NCBI GenBank assembly: GCA_947460795.1
Contig: CANHJA010000132.1
Coordinates: 1 to 6,559, forward strand
DNA: 6,559 bases
Direction of reading: 5' to 3'
From: Bacteroidota bacterium
GTDB lineage: Bacteria > Bacteroidota > Bacteroidia > Chitinophagales > Chitinophagaceae
Positions 1-5,687 of the stretch are shown piece by piece (position 1 is the stretch's first letter; every line of letters begins with the position of its first letter). Made by a program: the position numbers and the translations under genes. The notes below the pieces were generated by a model that did no database searches, was not told where the DNA came from, and saw only the letters and a program-made list of their open reading frames with translations.

Positions 1-523
1 ATTCAGGACCATTACCCATTCTAGAAGCATATACTTTGTTTGCAATTTTTTCAGGTTGACGTGCATAAGCACCAGCTGTACCAGAATTAAAGTATTTACC
101 AAATATCTTAACTAAACCGTCAGCTGAATAGTTTAAGTTTTCAGAAACAGCTTTAAATCCAGCTGATTCATGACCACATTGTGCTAAGAAATGAGCTAAA
201 CGTAAAGGTGTTGTAATATTAAATTTAGCAGCAGTATCATGTATTTGTGCAATTACAGCATCAGGAACATGTCCTTTTAAATTAGTTAACTTAAAACTAG
301 ATGGAGGTATTGCAGTAGGAGTAGCAACTGAAGTTGCAGTTGATCCAAACATTTTTAACCATGTTACATTACCAACAATACCATCAGCAATTAATTCATT
401 AGCAGCTTGCCATTCTTTTACTTTAGCTTCTGTACCTTTACCAAATATACCGTCAGCAGCTAATCCTAATTTTGTTTGAAGTTGTTTTACATCTTCTCCA
501 AAAGATCCATACTTTAATAACAT
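1..523 (-). CDS. Phage-type endolysin: peptidoglycan-binding domain plus GH19 lysozyme/chitinase domain (C-terminus off the left edge)
   Basis: Only the first 174 residues are in the window and the frame is open to the edge. Residues 1-58 form a peptidoglycan-binding domain of the PG_binding_1 type (YGSFGEDVKQLQTKLGL, then ADGIFGKGTEAKVKEWQ and ADGIVGNVTW). A Thr/Pro-rich linker follows at about 60-77. A GH19-type catalytic domain starts near residue 80, with HFLAQCGHESAGFK at 111-124, ENLNYSADGL at 128-137 and RQPEKIANKVYASRMGNGPE at 155-174. E119 of the HES motif and E128 of ENLNYS lie nine residues apart, the spacing of the catalytic acid/base pair known from bacterial GH19 enzymes. The predicted role is cleavage of cell-wall glycan, normally during phage lysis. 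No signal peptide is visible, as in phage lysins that depend on a holin. The start is the ATG inside the palindrome CATATG. By hand count about 15 of 174 codons end in G or C, far fewer than in cmk, which suggests transfer. A bacterial tailocin or toxin lysozyme is the alternative. Confidence 0.88.
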   Translation of the reverse strand, partial: MLLKYGSFGEDVKQLQTKLGLAADGIFGKGTEAKVKEWQAANELIADGIVGNVTWLKMFGSTATSVATPTAIPPSSFKLTNLKGHVPDAVIAQIHDTAAKFNITTPLRLAHFLAQCGHESAGFKAVSENLNYSADGLVKIFGKYFNSGTAGAYARQPEKIANKVYASRMGNGPE

Positions 524-540
524 ATGTTTTAGTTTTTAAT

Positions 541-792
541 TTAAAAGTCTTTATTAATCCCAAAGTTAAAACTTTCAGCTTTATCATATCCTAAGCCACT
601 TTGTCTACAGTAATTTAATACTAATGAAACAAATTTGTCTTTGCTTATATAAATATTGCTGTTAAAGTCATATTCTAATAAAATATCTTTAGGCTTGTAA
701 AAATAATTAGCTCCTCCACTAAAGGAAAAGCTGTAATATTCACTGCTAAAAATAGGAAAAGTTATTTTTAATCCATTAAATTCAGTTCCTTT
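541..792 (-). pseudogene. C-terminal remnant of an unrecognised protein, truncated at the tandem repeat array
   Basis: Reading the minus strand from 792 down to the TAA at 543-541 gives 83 sense codons that look protein-like. The peptide begins KGTEFNGLKITFPIF, contains SSEYYSFSFSGGANYFYKPK, and ends near SGLGYDKAESFNFGINKDF. It is rich in aromatic residues, with alternating short beta-like stretches. It contains no in-frame ATG, GTG or TTG codon, and the codon just upstream (795-793) is TAA, so it cannot start by itself. That stop overlaps the first base of the 21-bp repeat array. The stretch ends 17 bp before the endolysin start on the same strand, so it may once have been the preceding gene of a phage or accessory operon. 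I do not recognise the family. About 16 of 83 codons end in G or C, low but not as low as in the endolysin. It could also be chance open sequence, but the composition and the abrupt junction favour a broken gene. Confidence 0.5.
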
Positions 793-794
793 TT

Positions 795-885
795 ACAAAT
801 GTGCTCAGTTGGTATACAAATGTGCTCAGCTGGTATACAAATGTGCTCAGTTGGTATAGAAATGTGCTCAGTTGGTATACAAATG
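795..885. repeat. Tandem array of a 21-bp unit, four copies plus a 7-bp partial copy
   Basis: Copies lie at 795-815, 816-836, 837-857 and 858-878, each starting ACAAATGTGC or a one-base variant and ending TTGGTAT or CTGGTAT. A final partial ACAAATG lies at 879-885. Copies 1 and 3 are identical, copy 2 has one change (GTTGG to GCTGG) and copy 4 has one change (ACAAA to AGAAA). The unit length is a multiple of three, so several frames stay open across it and give false peptides such as IPTEHIC or VYQLSTF repeats. There are no spacers, so it is not a CRISPR array. Copy number probably varies between strains through slippage. Confidence 0.95.
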
Positions 886-896
886 ATACCAATGAG
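872..896. repeat. Inverted half-unit forming a hairpin at the array edge
   Basis: TTGGTAT at 872-878 and ATACCAA at 886-892 are perfect 7-bp inverted repeats around the loop ACAAATG. The match extends further: ATACCAATGAG (886-896) is the reverse complement of the second half of the 21-bp unit (CTCAGTTGGTAT) with one base missing. The array therefore ends in a partial unit of opposite orientation. This suggests inversion or template switching during its formation, or a structured boundary. Confidence 0.7.
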
Positions 897-965
897 AAGG
901 TAATTGAGCTTTTTTGATTGTAAATGCGTATTTTTATAGTACCAATCTGCTCTCAATTCCGGAGG

Positions 966-1084
966 GTCATTGCGCCGAAGAAAGCAATCTAGGTTTTGCT
1001 GATAGGGTTTACTTGGACTACTTCGTGCCTTTTCTGTAACATAAATTACTAGTATACTTAGACTGCTTCGTGCCTCGCAGTGAC
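966..1084. repeat. REP/MITE-like element with 25-bp imperfect terminal inverted repeats
   Basis: The left arm (966-990, GTCATTGCG...GCAATCT) and the reverse complement of the right arm (1084-1060, GTCACTGCG...GCAGTCT) match at 18 of 25 positions. The right arm also has a degenerate direct copy: TACTTGGACTACTTCGTGCC at 1010-1029 against TACTTAGACTGCTTCGTGCC at 1055-1074, with 45-bp spacing and two differences. The GTCATTGCG...GCAATCT pattern resembles dispersed palindromic repeats that I recall from many bacterial genomes. No transposase is present, so the element would be non-autonomous. There is no clear target-site duplication. It lies downstream of the permease gene and could form RNA structure in that transcript. 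Confidence 0.65.
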
Positions 1085-1146
1085 GTCCAAACAAAATACG
1101 TCTTCATAGAAAGAAATCATACATCCGATAATCCGCTAAAATGGAT

Positions 1147-2199
1147 TTACTTTTTTATTCTTGGATCAACAATGCCATACAATACATCTACAAAAATATT
1201 GATGATAATAAATAAAATGGCAGTAAATAAAACAGCACCCATCACGACAGGAAAGTCAAATTTATTCAACGCATCGACGGTTATTTTTCCAATGCCTTTC
1301 CAACCAAAAATGTATTCTATAAAAAATGAACCCGCTAATAATTCGGCAAACCAACCCGAAATGGATGTGATCACTGGATTTAATGCATTGCGCAACGCAT
1401 GTTTCCACAATACCATTTGCTTGCTTAATCCTTTTGCATACGCAGTTCGAATGAAATCTTGGTTTAATACATCCAACATAGAACTTCGAGTAATTTGAAC
1501 AATAATTGCCAAAGGACGAATGCTTAAGGTAAACACTGGCAATATCAAACTTTTTAAAATCAAATGGCGTTCACCATAGGGACTGTAATCCCACATAGGT
1601 GAAACAATGCTTAAGCCTGTGTAATCTTTCAATAAAAAACCAAAGAAATAAGCGATCAATATCCCTGCAAAAAATGAGGGCGCCGAAATGCCCAATACAC
1701 TCGTAAAAATAGCGGTCGTATCAACCCACGTATTTTGTTTGAGCGCAGCAATGGTTCCTAAAAATATACCTAAAATAGTGGCTACTACGATAGATAAAAA
1801 TGCTAAAATAAATGTGCCCGGAAAAGCATCAACCAACATAGCACTCACTTCTTTTTTGGTTTGATATGAACGGCGCAGATAAGGAGTTTTGATAGCCAAC
1901 ACAGACGAATCTCCCATTTTAAACAAGGGGGAAAAATCATATTTTTCTTGCTCGGAACGCTTGTGTACCGCAAGGGGCGATAAATCGTTTAAGTACAATA
2001 AAAATTGTGTTGGCAAAGGTTTATCTAAATTCAACTCTTTTCTTGTATTGGCTAAAGACTTTGCATCACTTCGTTGCCCCATAGTCAATCGTGCAGGATC
2101 GGCTGGCAACAACACAAAAAATAATATAAACACAATGGTTACGACTCCAAAGAGTACGAAAAAACTATTGAGTATTTTTTTGAGTAAGAATGAAAACAA
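1147..2199 (-). CDS. ABC transporter permease, DppB/OppB family (peptide/nickel type)
   Basis: This 350-residue inner-membrane protein is one of the two membrane subunits of a peptide-type ABC importer. Residues 1-31 give the usual N-terminal anchor followed by LLPADPARLTMGQ, matching the LPxDPA pattern of DppB/OppB. Further hydrophobic segments lie at about 128-152, 163-190, 214-236, 282-300 and 316-340. The EAA loop that contacts the ATPase is clear at 249-278 (RTAYAKGLSKQMVLWKHALR, then NALNPVI). The ending YGIVDPRI is also typical. The extracytoplasmic part between segments 1 and 2 (about 60-125) is longer and more charged than in E. coli DppB. The start is TTG at 2199-2197. No in-frame ATG occurs before residue 40, and an in-frame stop lies three codons further upstream (2211-2209), so TTG (or ATT just before it) must initiate. 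Partner permease, ATPase and binding-protein genes are absent here. The gene lies 78 bp downstream of the DoxX gene on the same strand and may be co-transcribed with it. The substrate is unknown. Confidence 0.92.
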   Translation of the reverse strand: MFSFLLKKILNSFFVLFGVVTIVFILFFVLLPADPARLTMGQRSDAKSLANTRKELNLDKPLPTQFLLYLNDLSPLAVHKRSEQEKYDFSPLFKMGDSSVLAIKTPYLRRSYQTKKEVSAMLVDAFPGTFILAFLSIVVATILGIFLGTIAALKQNTWVDTTAIFTSVLGISAPSFFAGILIAYFFGFLLKDYTGLSIVSPMWDYSPYGERHLILKSLILPVFTLSIRPLAIIVQITRSSMLDVLNQDFIRTAYAKGLSKQMVLWKHALRNALNPVITSISGWFAELLAGSFFIEYIFGWKGIGKITVDALNKFDFPVVMGAVLFTAILFIIINIFVDVLYGIVDPRIKK

Positions 2200-2210
2200 A
2201 ATATGTAATT

Positions 2211-2241
2211 AGATGTGAGATGAGAGATTTGAGATTGATGC
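2211..2241. repeat. Short low-complexity GAGAT repeat between two genes
   Basis: The stretch AGATGTGAGATGAGAGATTT followed by GAGATTGATG consists of degenerate GAGAT/TGAGA motifs. It lies between the DoxX-family stop and the permease start. I recall similar GAGATTT-type tracts between genes in Bacteroidota. No function is evident. Confidence 0.45.
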
Positions 2242-2277
2242 AATTTACTATTTAGTTTAATAATAACGACAGTCAAC

Positions 2278-3507
2278 TTATTGATTATTTTCACTTTCAG
2301 CAACAGGTACAGTTTCTGGCACTGGAGGAAATAAACTTGCTGCATTCTCTTTTAAATCCAACTTTAATTTATCTAAGCTTGGATAATTTGCATAACTCCA
2401 TTTACCCATTACATTTCCTGCTTTCAACAACATCAAACCTGGGCTTGTTCTCATAGCAGTTTTGCAAACCGTACCATCAATGGTCATAAACTCCATGTCT
2501 AATTTATGAGTGGCTTTAAATTGATTGGTTTCAATGTCATTGGAAGCGGTTAACCCCACTACAGGTACATTTACTTTTTTACAAGCTGCAATTAAGTTTT
2601 GTAAAGCAGCCATATTGGAAGTGTTGGCTTCATTTACATCTTTTACAAACAATAAAAACACATTTCCTTTATACCCTAAAATCGTTTGTGTTAAATCTGC
2701 CCCATCATATGAATTGATAGAAAAATCATGAATGGCGGGTTCGTTTTTAGCAGGGGAAACTTCGATGGTTTTATTGTCAACAAATTTCCATGTAGAATCT
2801 TGCCATGGGAAATTTTCTGTTGTAAATTCTTTTTTCACACCGTCTTTTTCGTAAACCAAAACAGATTTAAATACCGCTGCAACATACTCTTTTCCTGGAG
2901 TCATTTCTTTCAATAAATTATTACCCACTCTGTAGGCTAAGCAATCTTTAAATGGTAAATGTTTTAACGCATATACTTGCATCCATAAAGATAAAATGAG
3001 AGAAATAATCATTATTGCAGATGCAATTTTGTTATTAAAGGCTTGTGCTACTCTTTTTCTGAAGGTTAATAATATGGCTATCAAAACAAGCAATATTAAA
3101 TCTTTCATAAATGATTCATTGGCTTGCAACTTAATGCAGTCACCAAAACAACCACACTCTTTAATGTTTCCACTAAACAATGCATAACCGGTTAAAAATG
3201 TAAAGAAAACGGTCAATAAAAATATTAAATAAGAAAACAAGTTAAAACGATAACCAATAATTAAGGCTACCCCAGCTAATATTTCAAACGTGATCATCGC
3301 TATTGAAGTGGCTAATGAATATTCATTCATCCATTTCATTAAAGAAGGAAGATAACCTTCTCGAGCAAATACTTCATAAAACTCACCCATTTTGTAAGCC
3401 AATCCATTGGGGTCATTTGCTTTTATTAAGCCTGAAAAAATAAATAATGCGCCAACTAAAACTCGAATGATTGTCAACGTAATGTTTAATGGTTTATTCT
3501 CTTGCAT
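2278..3507 (-). CDS. DoxX/MauE-type membrane protein with C-terminal thioredoxin-like domain (BT_3928-like)
   Basis: This 409-residue protein has two parts. Residues 1-180 form a DoxX/MauE-type membrane domain, with hydrophobic segments at about 10-28, 64-85, 90-112, 134-150 and 160-180. It includes FSGLIKANDPNGLAYKMGEF near the first segment and a cysteine cluster CGCFGDC at 118-124, as in MauE-like proteins. Residues about 270-390 resemble a thioredoxin/TlpA fold (GNVFLLFVKD; VPVVGLTAS; RTSPGLMLLKAGNVMGKW, with SPG as the probable cis-proline turn). The classic CxxC pair is missing; the domain keeps C309 and C348. Known family facts are limited: MauE supports disulfide formation in methylamine dehydrogenase, and BT_3928-like proteins are conserved in Bacteroidota without a firm function. 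A redox or envelope-maturation role at the inner membrane is inferred. The ATG start at 3507 lies 19 bp after a good -7 motif. The C-terminal tail is Pro/Glu-rich. Confidence 0.85.
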   Translation of the reverse strand: MQENKPLNITLTIIRVLVGALFIFSGLIKANDPNGLAYKMGEFYEVFAREGYLPSLMKWMNEYSLATSIAMITFEILAGVALIIGYRFNLFSYLIFLLTVFFTFLTGYALFSGNIKECGCFGDCIKLQANESFMKDLILLVLIAILLTFRKRVAQAFNNKIASAIMIISLILSLWMQVYALKHLPFKDCLAYRVGNNLLKEMTPGKEYVAAVFKSVLVYEKDGVKKEFTTENFPWQDSTWKFVDNKTIEVSPAKNEPAIHDFSINSYDGADLTQTILGYKGNVFLLFVKDVNEANTSNMAALQNLIAACKKVNVPVVGLTASNDIETNQFKATHKLDMEFMTIDGTVCKTAMRTSPGLMLLKAGNVMGKWSYANYPSLDKLKLDLKENAASLFPPVPETVPVAESENNQ

Positions 3508-3526
3508 ATAATTCTATTTTACTTAA

Positions 3527-3534
3527 CAAATATA
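3527..3534 (-). promoter_or_regulatory. Candidate Bacteroidota -7 element for the DoxX-family gene
   Basis: The minus strand reads TATATTTG, an exact match to TAnnTTTG, ending 19 bp before the ATG. A TTG lies upstream (3550-3548), but the 13-bp spacing is short for a -33 element, so only the -7 match is solid. Confidence 0.5.
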
Positions 3535-3670
3535 GTCTCTTGACTTTCAAAAAGAAAGAATCTATGAATAATTAAAGTTTTATTAGTAAAAATACAAAAA
3601 CGAACCGAAGTCAAAATCAATGCAGAATTAGTATGTTGATTTGGAAAATAATTTCTTTCTTTGCAATGAA

Positions 3671-4336
3671 ATGAAAAAAATTATTGTTGCAATTGACGGA
3701 TTTTCATCCACTGGAAAAAGCACTTTGGCGAAGCAGTTGGCTAAGCGACTTGGTTATACCTACATTGATAGTGGCGCTATGTATCGGGCAATTACCTTGT
3801 ATTTTCTTCGACATGAAATTGCATTGACAGATAAAACGCAAATTAAAAATGCAATTGAAAAAATCACCTTGCATTTTGAAAATAATGAAATTTGTTTAAA
3901 TGATGAAAATGTAGAAAAAGAAATTAGAAGCATGGAAATTTCTAATTTGGTTAGCGAAGTTTCAGCATTGGAAGATGTGAGAACATTTGCCGTAGCACAA
4001 CAACAAAAAATTGGTAAGAAAAAAGGTTTGGTAATGGATGGCCGAGATATTGGCACAACCGTTTTCCCAAATGCAGAATTGAAAATATACCTTCATGCAA
4101 ATGAAAAAACACGTACTCAACGTCGCTTTGACGAAATGAAAATTAAAAATTCGTTGATTACCTTAGATGAAGTTAGAGACAATTTAAAACACAGAGATTT
4201 GATAGATTCAACCCGAGAAATTAGTCCATTAAAAAAAGCAGATGACGCCATTGTATTAGACAACTCTGAATTGACGATGGAAGAACAACTCGAAATATCA
4301 TTTAATTGGGTAATGGATCTCAAGAATTCCAATTAA
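3671..4336 (+). CDS. cmk: Cytidylate kinase (CMP/dCMP kinase)
   Basis: This 221-residue cytoplasmic enzyme phosphorylates CMP and dCMP with ATP to give CDP and dCDP for RNA, DNA and phospholipid synthesis. The Walker A loop is GFSSTGKS at 10-17. YIDSGAMYRAIT (31-42) is the family's substrate-binding motif. MDGRDIGTTVFPNAELKIYL (122-141) is the second hallmark. RRFDEM (151-156) belongs to the lid, and HRDLIDSTREISPLKKADDA (174-193) is the C-terminal signature with the CMP-contacting Arg/Asp. Length and motifs are normal for the family. A TTG at 3641 would add ten residues unlike the family (MENNFFLCNE), so the ATG at 3671 is chosen; it places the usual IxIDG strand at the N-terminus. The gene is divergent from the DoxX gene and convergent with ispH. 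About 19 of its first 60 codons end in G or C, a useful contrast with the endolysin at the left edge. Confidence 0.97.
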   Translation: MKKIIVAIDGFSSTGKSTLAKQLAKRLGYTYIDSGAMYRAITLYFLRHEIALTDKTQIKNAIEKITLHFENNEICLNDENVEKEIRSMEISNLVSEVSALEDVRTFAVAQQQKIGKKKGLVMDGRDIGTTVFPNAELKIYLHANEKTRTQRRFDEMKIKNSLITLDEVRDNLKHRDLIDSTREISPLKKADDAIVLDNSELTMEEQLEISFNWVMDLKNSN

Positions 4337-4337
4337 C

Positions 4338-4360
4338 ATAAGCTACTAGCTTATTTTTTT
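4338..4360 (+). terminator. Intrinsic terminator of cmk
   Basis: ATAAGCT (4338-4344), loop ACT and AGCTTAT (4348-4354) form a perfect 7-bp stem followed by T residues to 4360. It begins two bases after the cmk stop. Its right arm overlaps the ispH stop codon (4351-4353). On the minus strand no T-run follows the stem, so it should act mainly on plus-strand transcripts. Confidence 0.8.
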
Positions 4361-5580
4361 ATTTCATCAATTACATCTTCAATTGATTTTACTGTTGGAT
4401 AAAACGATAAAATTTTGCGAATCACATTTTCCACAACCGCATCTGGACAAGATGCCCCAGAGGTTATCAATATTTTTACTGTTTCTTTTTTGGGAAAATA
4501 ATCAGTTGAAATGAGTTCAATATGTTCATGAAAATTGTAATGATTAATGGTTGCATCATCAACCAAGTTCTTTTCATTTTCGATGTAATAAGTAGGTAAT
4601 TTTTCTTCACAAAGTTCCACTAAATGAGAAGTATTGGAGCTGTTATAACCACCTACAACAATTGCCAAATCCGCTTTTTCTTCTAACAATCCCCTAACGG
4701 CGCCTTGATTGTCATTGGTAGCATAGCATAAAGTATCTCTTGTATCTGCAAAACGTTCTTGTGTTTGAGTTGCTTCTAATTGATAATGATCGACTATAAC
4801 TGATTTTAAATAATCTGCAATTTCTTGCGTATCGCTTGCGAGCATAGTCGTTTGGTTAACCACTCCAATTCGATCAAAATCTGTTTGAGGATTAAATCCT
4901 GTAGAATATTGTCCTTTAAATTCTTCAAAAAACAAATTTAAATCCACTTTCTTTTGAATGTACTTTTCTAGTTTTTTTGCTTCCGTTAAATCTTTAATTA
5001 CAACAGAAGGCGCATTGTAACTACTGTGTGAAAATGTAGCTCTTGTTTCTTCATGTTTTGGTTTTCCGTGTATAATGATAGAATATCCTTTTTTGCCAAT
5101 TTGTTCAGATCGGTTCCAAACTTTTTCTACAAACGGACAAGTTGTGTTGTATTGCAAAGGATTAATGCCGATGCTTTTTAATTTCTCTTCGGTTTCTAAC
5201 GTGGTTCCAAAAGCAGGAATAATAACAATGTCGTCGCTGGTAATGTCATTCCAATCGATCAGCATTTTTCCAACAGTATCCATAATAAAACGGATGCCAT
5301 TATTTTGCAAATCGGCATTTACTTGAGGATTGTGAATCATCTCACTCAGTAAAAATATACGTTTAGAAGGATTTTCTTGCACAGTTCTAAAGGCAATTTC
5401 AATAGCATTTTCTACCCCATAACAAAATCCAAAATGTCGAGCTAAATATATTTCTACTGCACCAAAATTTAGTTTAGTGGGCGTAAAATCTTTTTTCAGT
5501 TTATCATCTAATTTTCTTTTTTCTTTTACAGCGCTAATTAATGGGCTTCTATAAAAAGATGGTATTTCGAAACTTTTCAT
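4351..5580 (-). CDS. ispH: 4-hydroxy-3-methylbut-2-enyl diphosphate reductase (IspH/LytB, long form)
   Basis: This iron-sulfur enzyme catalyses the last MEP-pathway step, reducing HMBPP to IPP and DMAPP in the cytoplasm. The three cluster cysteines are visible: C53 in HFGFCYGV, C148 in NTTCPFVEKVW and C378 in TSGASCPDAVVENVI. Other signatures are MIHNPQV (81-87), IIPAFGTT (120-127), HGKPKHEET (171-179, the loop with the active-site Glu), VVNQTTMLASDT (240-251) and GGYNSSNTSHL (310-320). At 409 residues it belongs to the long class found in cyanobacteria, plants and many Bacteroidota, with an N-terminal extension of about 40 residues and an insert around 200-235, against roughly 310 in E. coli. 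The ATG start at 5580 is followed by the usual Bacteroidota-like MKSFEIPSFYRSPLI and preceded by a -7 motif. The stop codon lies inside the cmk terminator hairpin. The presence of this gene indicates the MEP route rather than mevalonate. Confidence 0.97.
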   Translation of the reverse strand: MKSFEIPSFYRSPLISAVKEKRKLDDKLKKDFTPTKLNFGAVEIYLARHFGFCYGVENAIEIAFRTVQENPSKRIFLLSEMIHNPQVNADLQNNGIRFIMDTVGKMLIDWNDITSDDIVIIPAFGTTLETEEKLKSIGINPLQYNTTCPFVEKVWNRSEQIGKKGYSIIIHGKPKHEETRATFSHSSYNAPSVVIKDLTEAKKLEKYIQKKVDLNLFFEEFKGQYSTGFNPQTDFDRIGVVNQTTMLASDTQEIADYLKSVIVDHYQLEATQTQERFADTRDTLCYATNDNQGAVRGLLEEKADLAIVVGGYNSSNTSHLVELCEEKLPTYYIENEKNLVDDATINHYNFHEHIELISTDYFPKKETVKILITSGASCPDAVVENVIRKILSFYPTVKSIEDVIDEIKK

Positions 5581-5600
5581 GCGTATTTATACTTTCTGAG

Positions 5601-5608
5601 CAAATGTA
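5601..5608 (-). promoter_or_regulatory. Candidate Bacteroidota -7 element for ispH
   Basis: The minus strand reads TACATTTG, an exact match to TAnnTTTG, ending 20 bp before the ispH ATG. No good -33 TTG is seen at the usual distance. Confidence 0.5.
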
Positions 5609-5662
5609 GATAACTTAATGTTTATTAATCGCTAAAATTCATATTTCTACAAATAGATAAAT

Positions 5663-5670
5663 TATATTTG
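5663..5670 (+). promoter_or_regulatory. Candidate Bacteroidota -7 element for the metalloprotease gene
   Basis: TATATTTG matches TAnnTTTG exactly and ends 17 bp before the ATG, implying a leader of only about ten bases. The -33 region (about 5638-5645) has no TTG. The element lies back to back with the ispH -7 motif, 54 bp away. Confidence 0.5.
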
Positions 5671-5687
5671 TAATAATATATAAAATT

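Larger units (their letters stand above)
793..1146. other. Gene-free, repeat-rich intergenic region
   Basis: This 354-bp stretch separates the phage-type genes from the permease gene. It holds the 21-bp tandem array (795-885), the inverted half-unit beside it (886-896) and the inverted-repeat element (966-1084), each listed separately. The pieces between them (897-965 and 1085-1146) show no gene, RNA gene or convincing terminator. A 108-codon minus-strand frame crosses the region (1094-768), but it consists of translated repeats and is not considered a gene. Confidence 0.7.

Noticed and set aside
795..885. Possible CRISPR array
   Set aside because: The units are directly adjacent without spacers, and no cas gene is nearby.
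902..958. AATTGAG/CTCAATT inverted pair with 43-bp spacing
   Set aside because: Seven AT-rich bases at this distance are easily chance, and no other structure supports it.
768..1094. A 108-codon minus-strand reading frame ending in IPTEHIC repeats
   Set aside because: It is a translation through the inverted-repeat element and the 21-bp array. It has no recognisable domain and stays open only because the unit is a multiple of three.
1082..1102. GACGT...ACGTC inverted repeat as a permease terminator
   Set aside because: The stem is only 5 bp with an 11-base loop, and no T-run follows on either strand.
1070..1498. A 142-codon plus-strand frame
   Set aside because: It is antisense to the well-supported permease gene and shows no family features.
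2139..2345. A 68-codon minus-strand frame across the DoxX-permease gap
   Set aside because: It overlaps both genes in another frame and has low-complexity, non-protein-like composition.
3641..3670. Upstream TTG start for cmk adding ten residues
   Set aside because: The extra residues do not resemble the family, and the ATG at 3671 gives the normal N-terminus.
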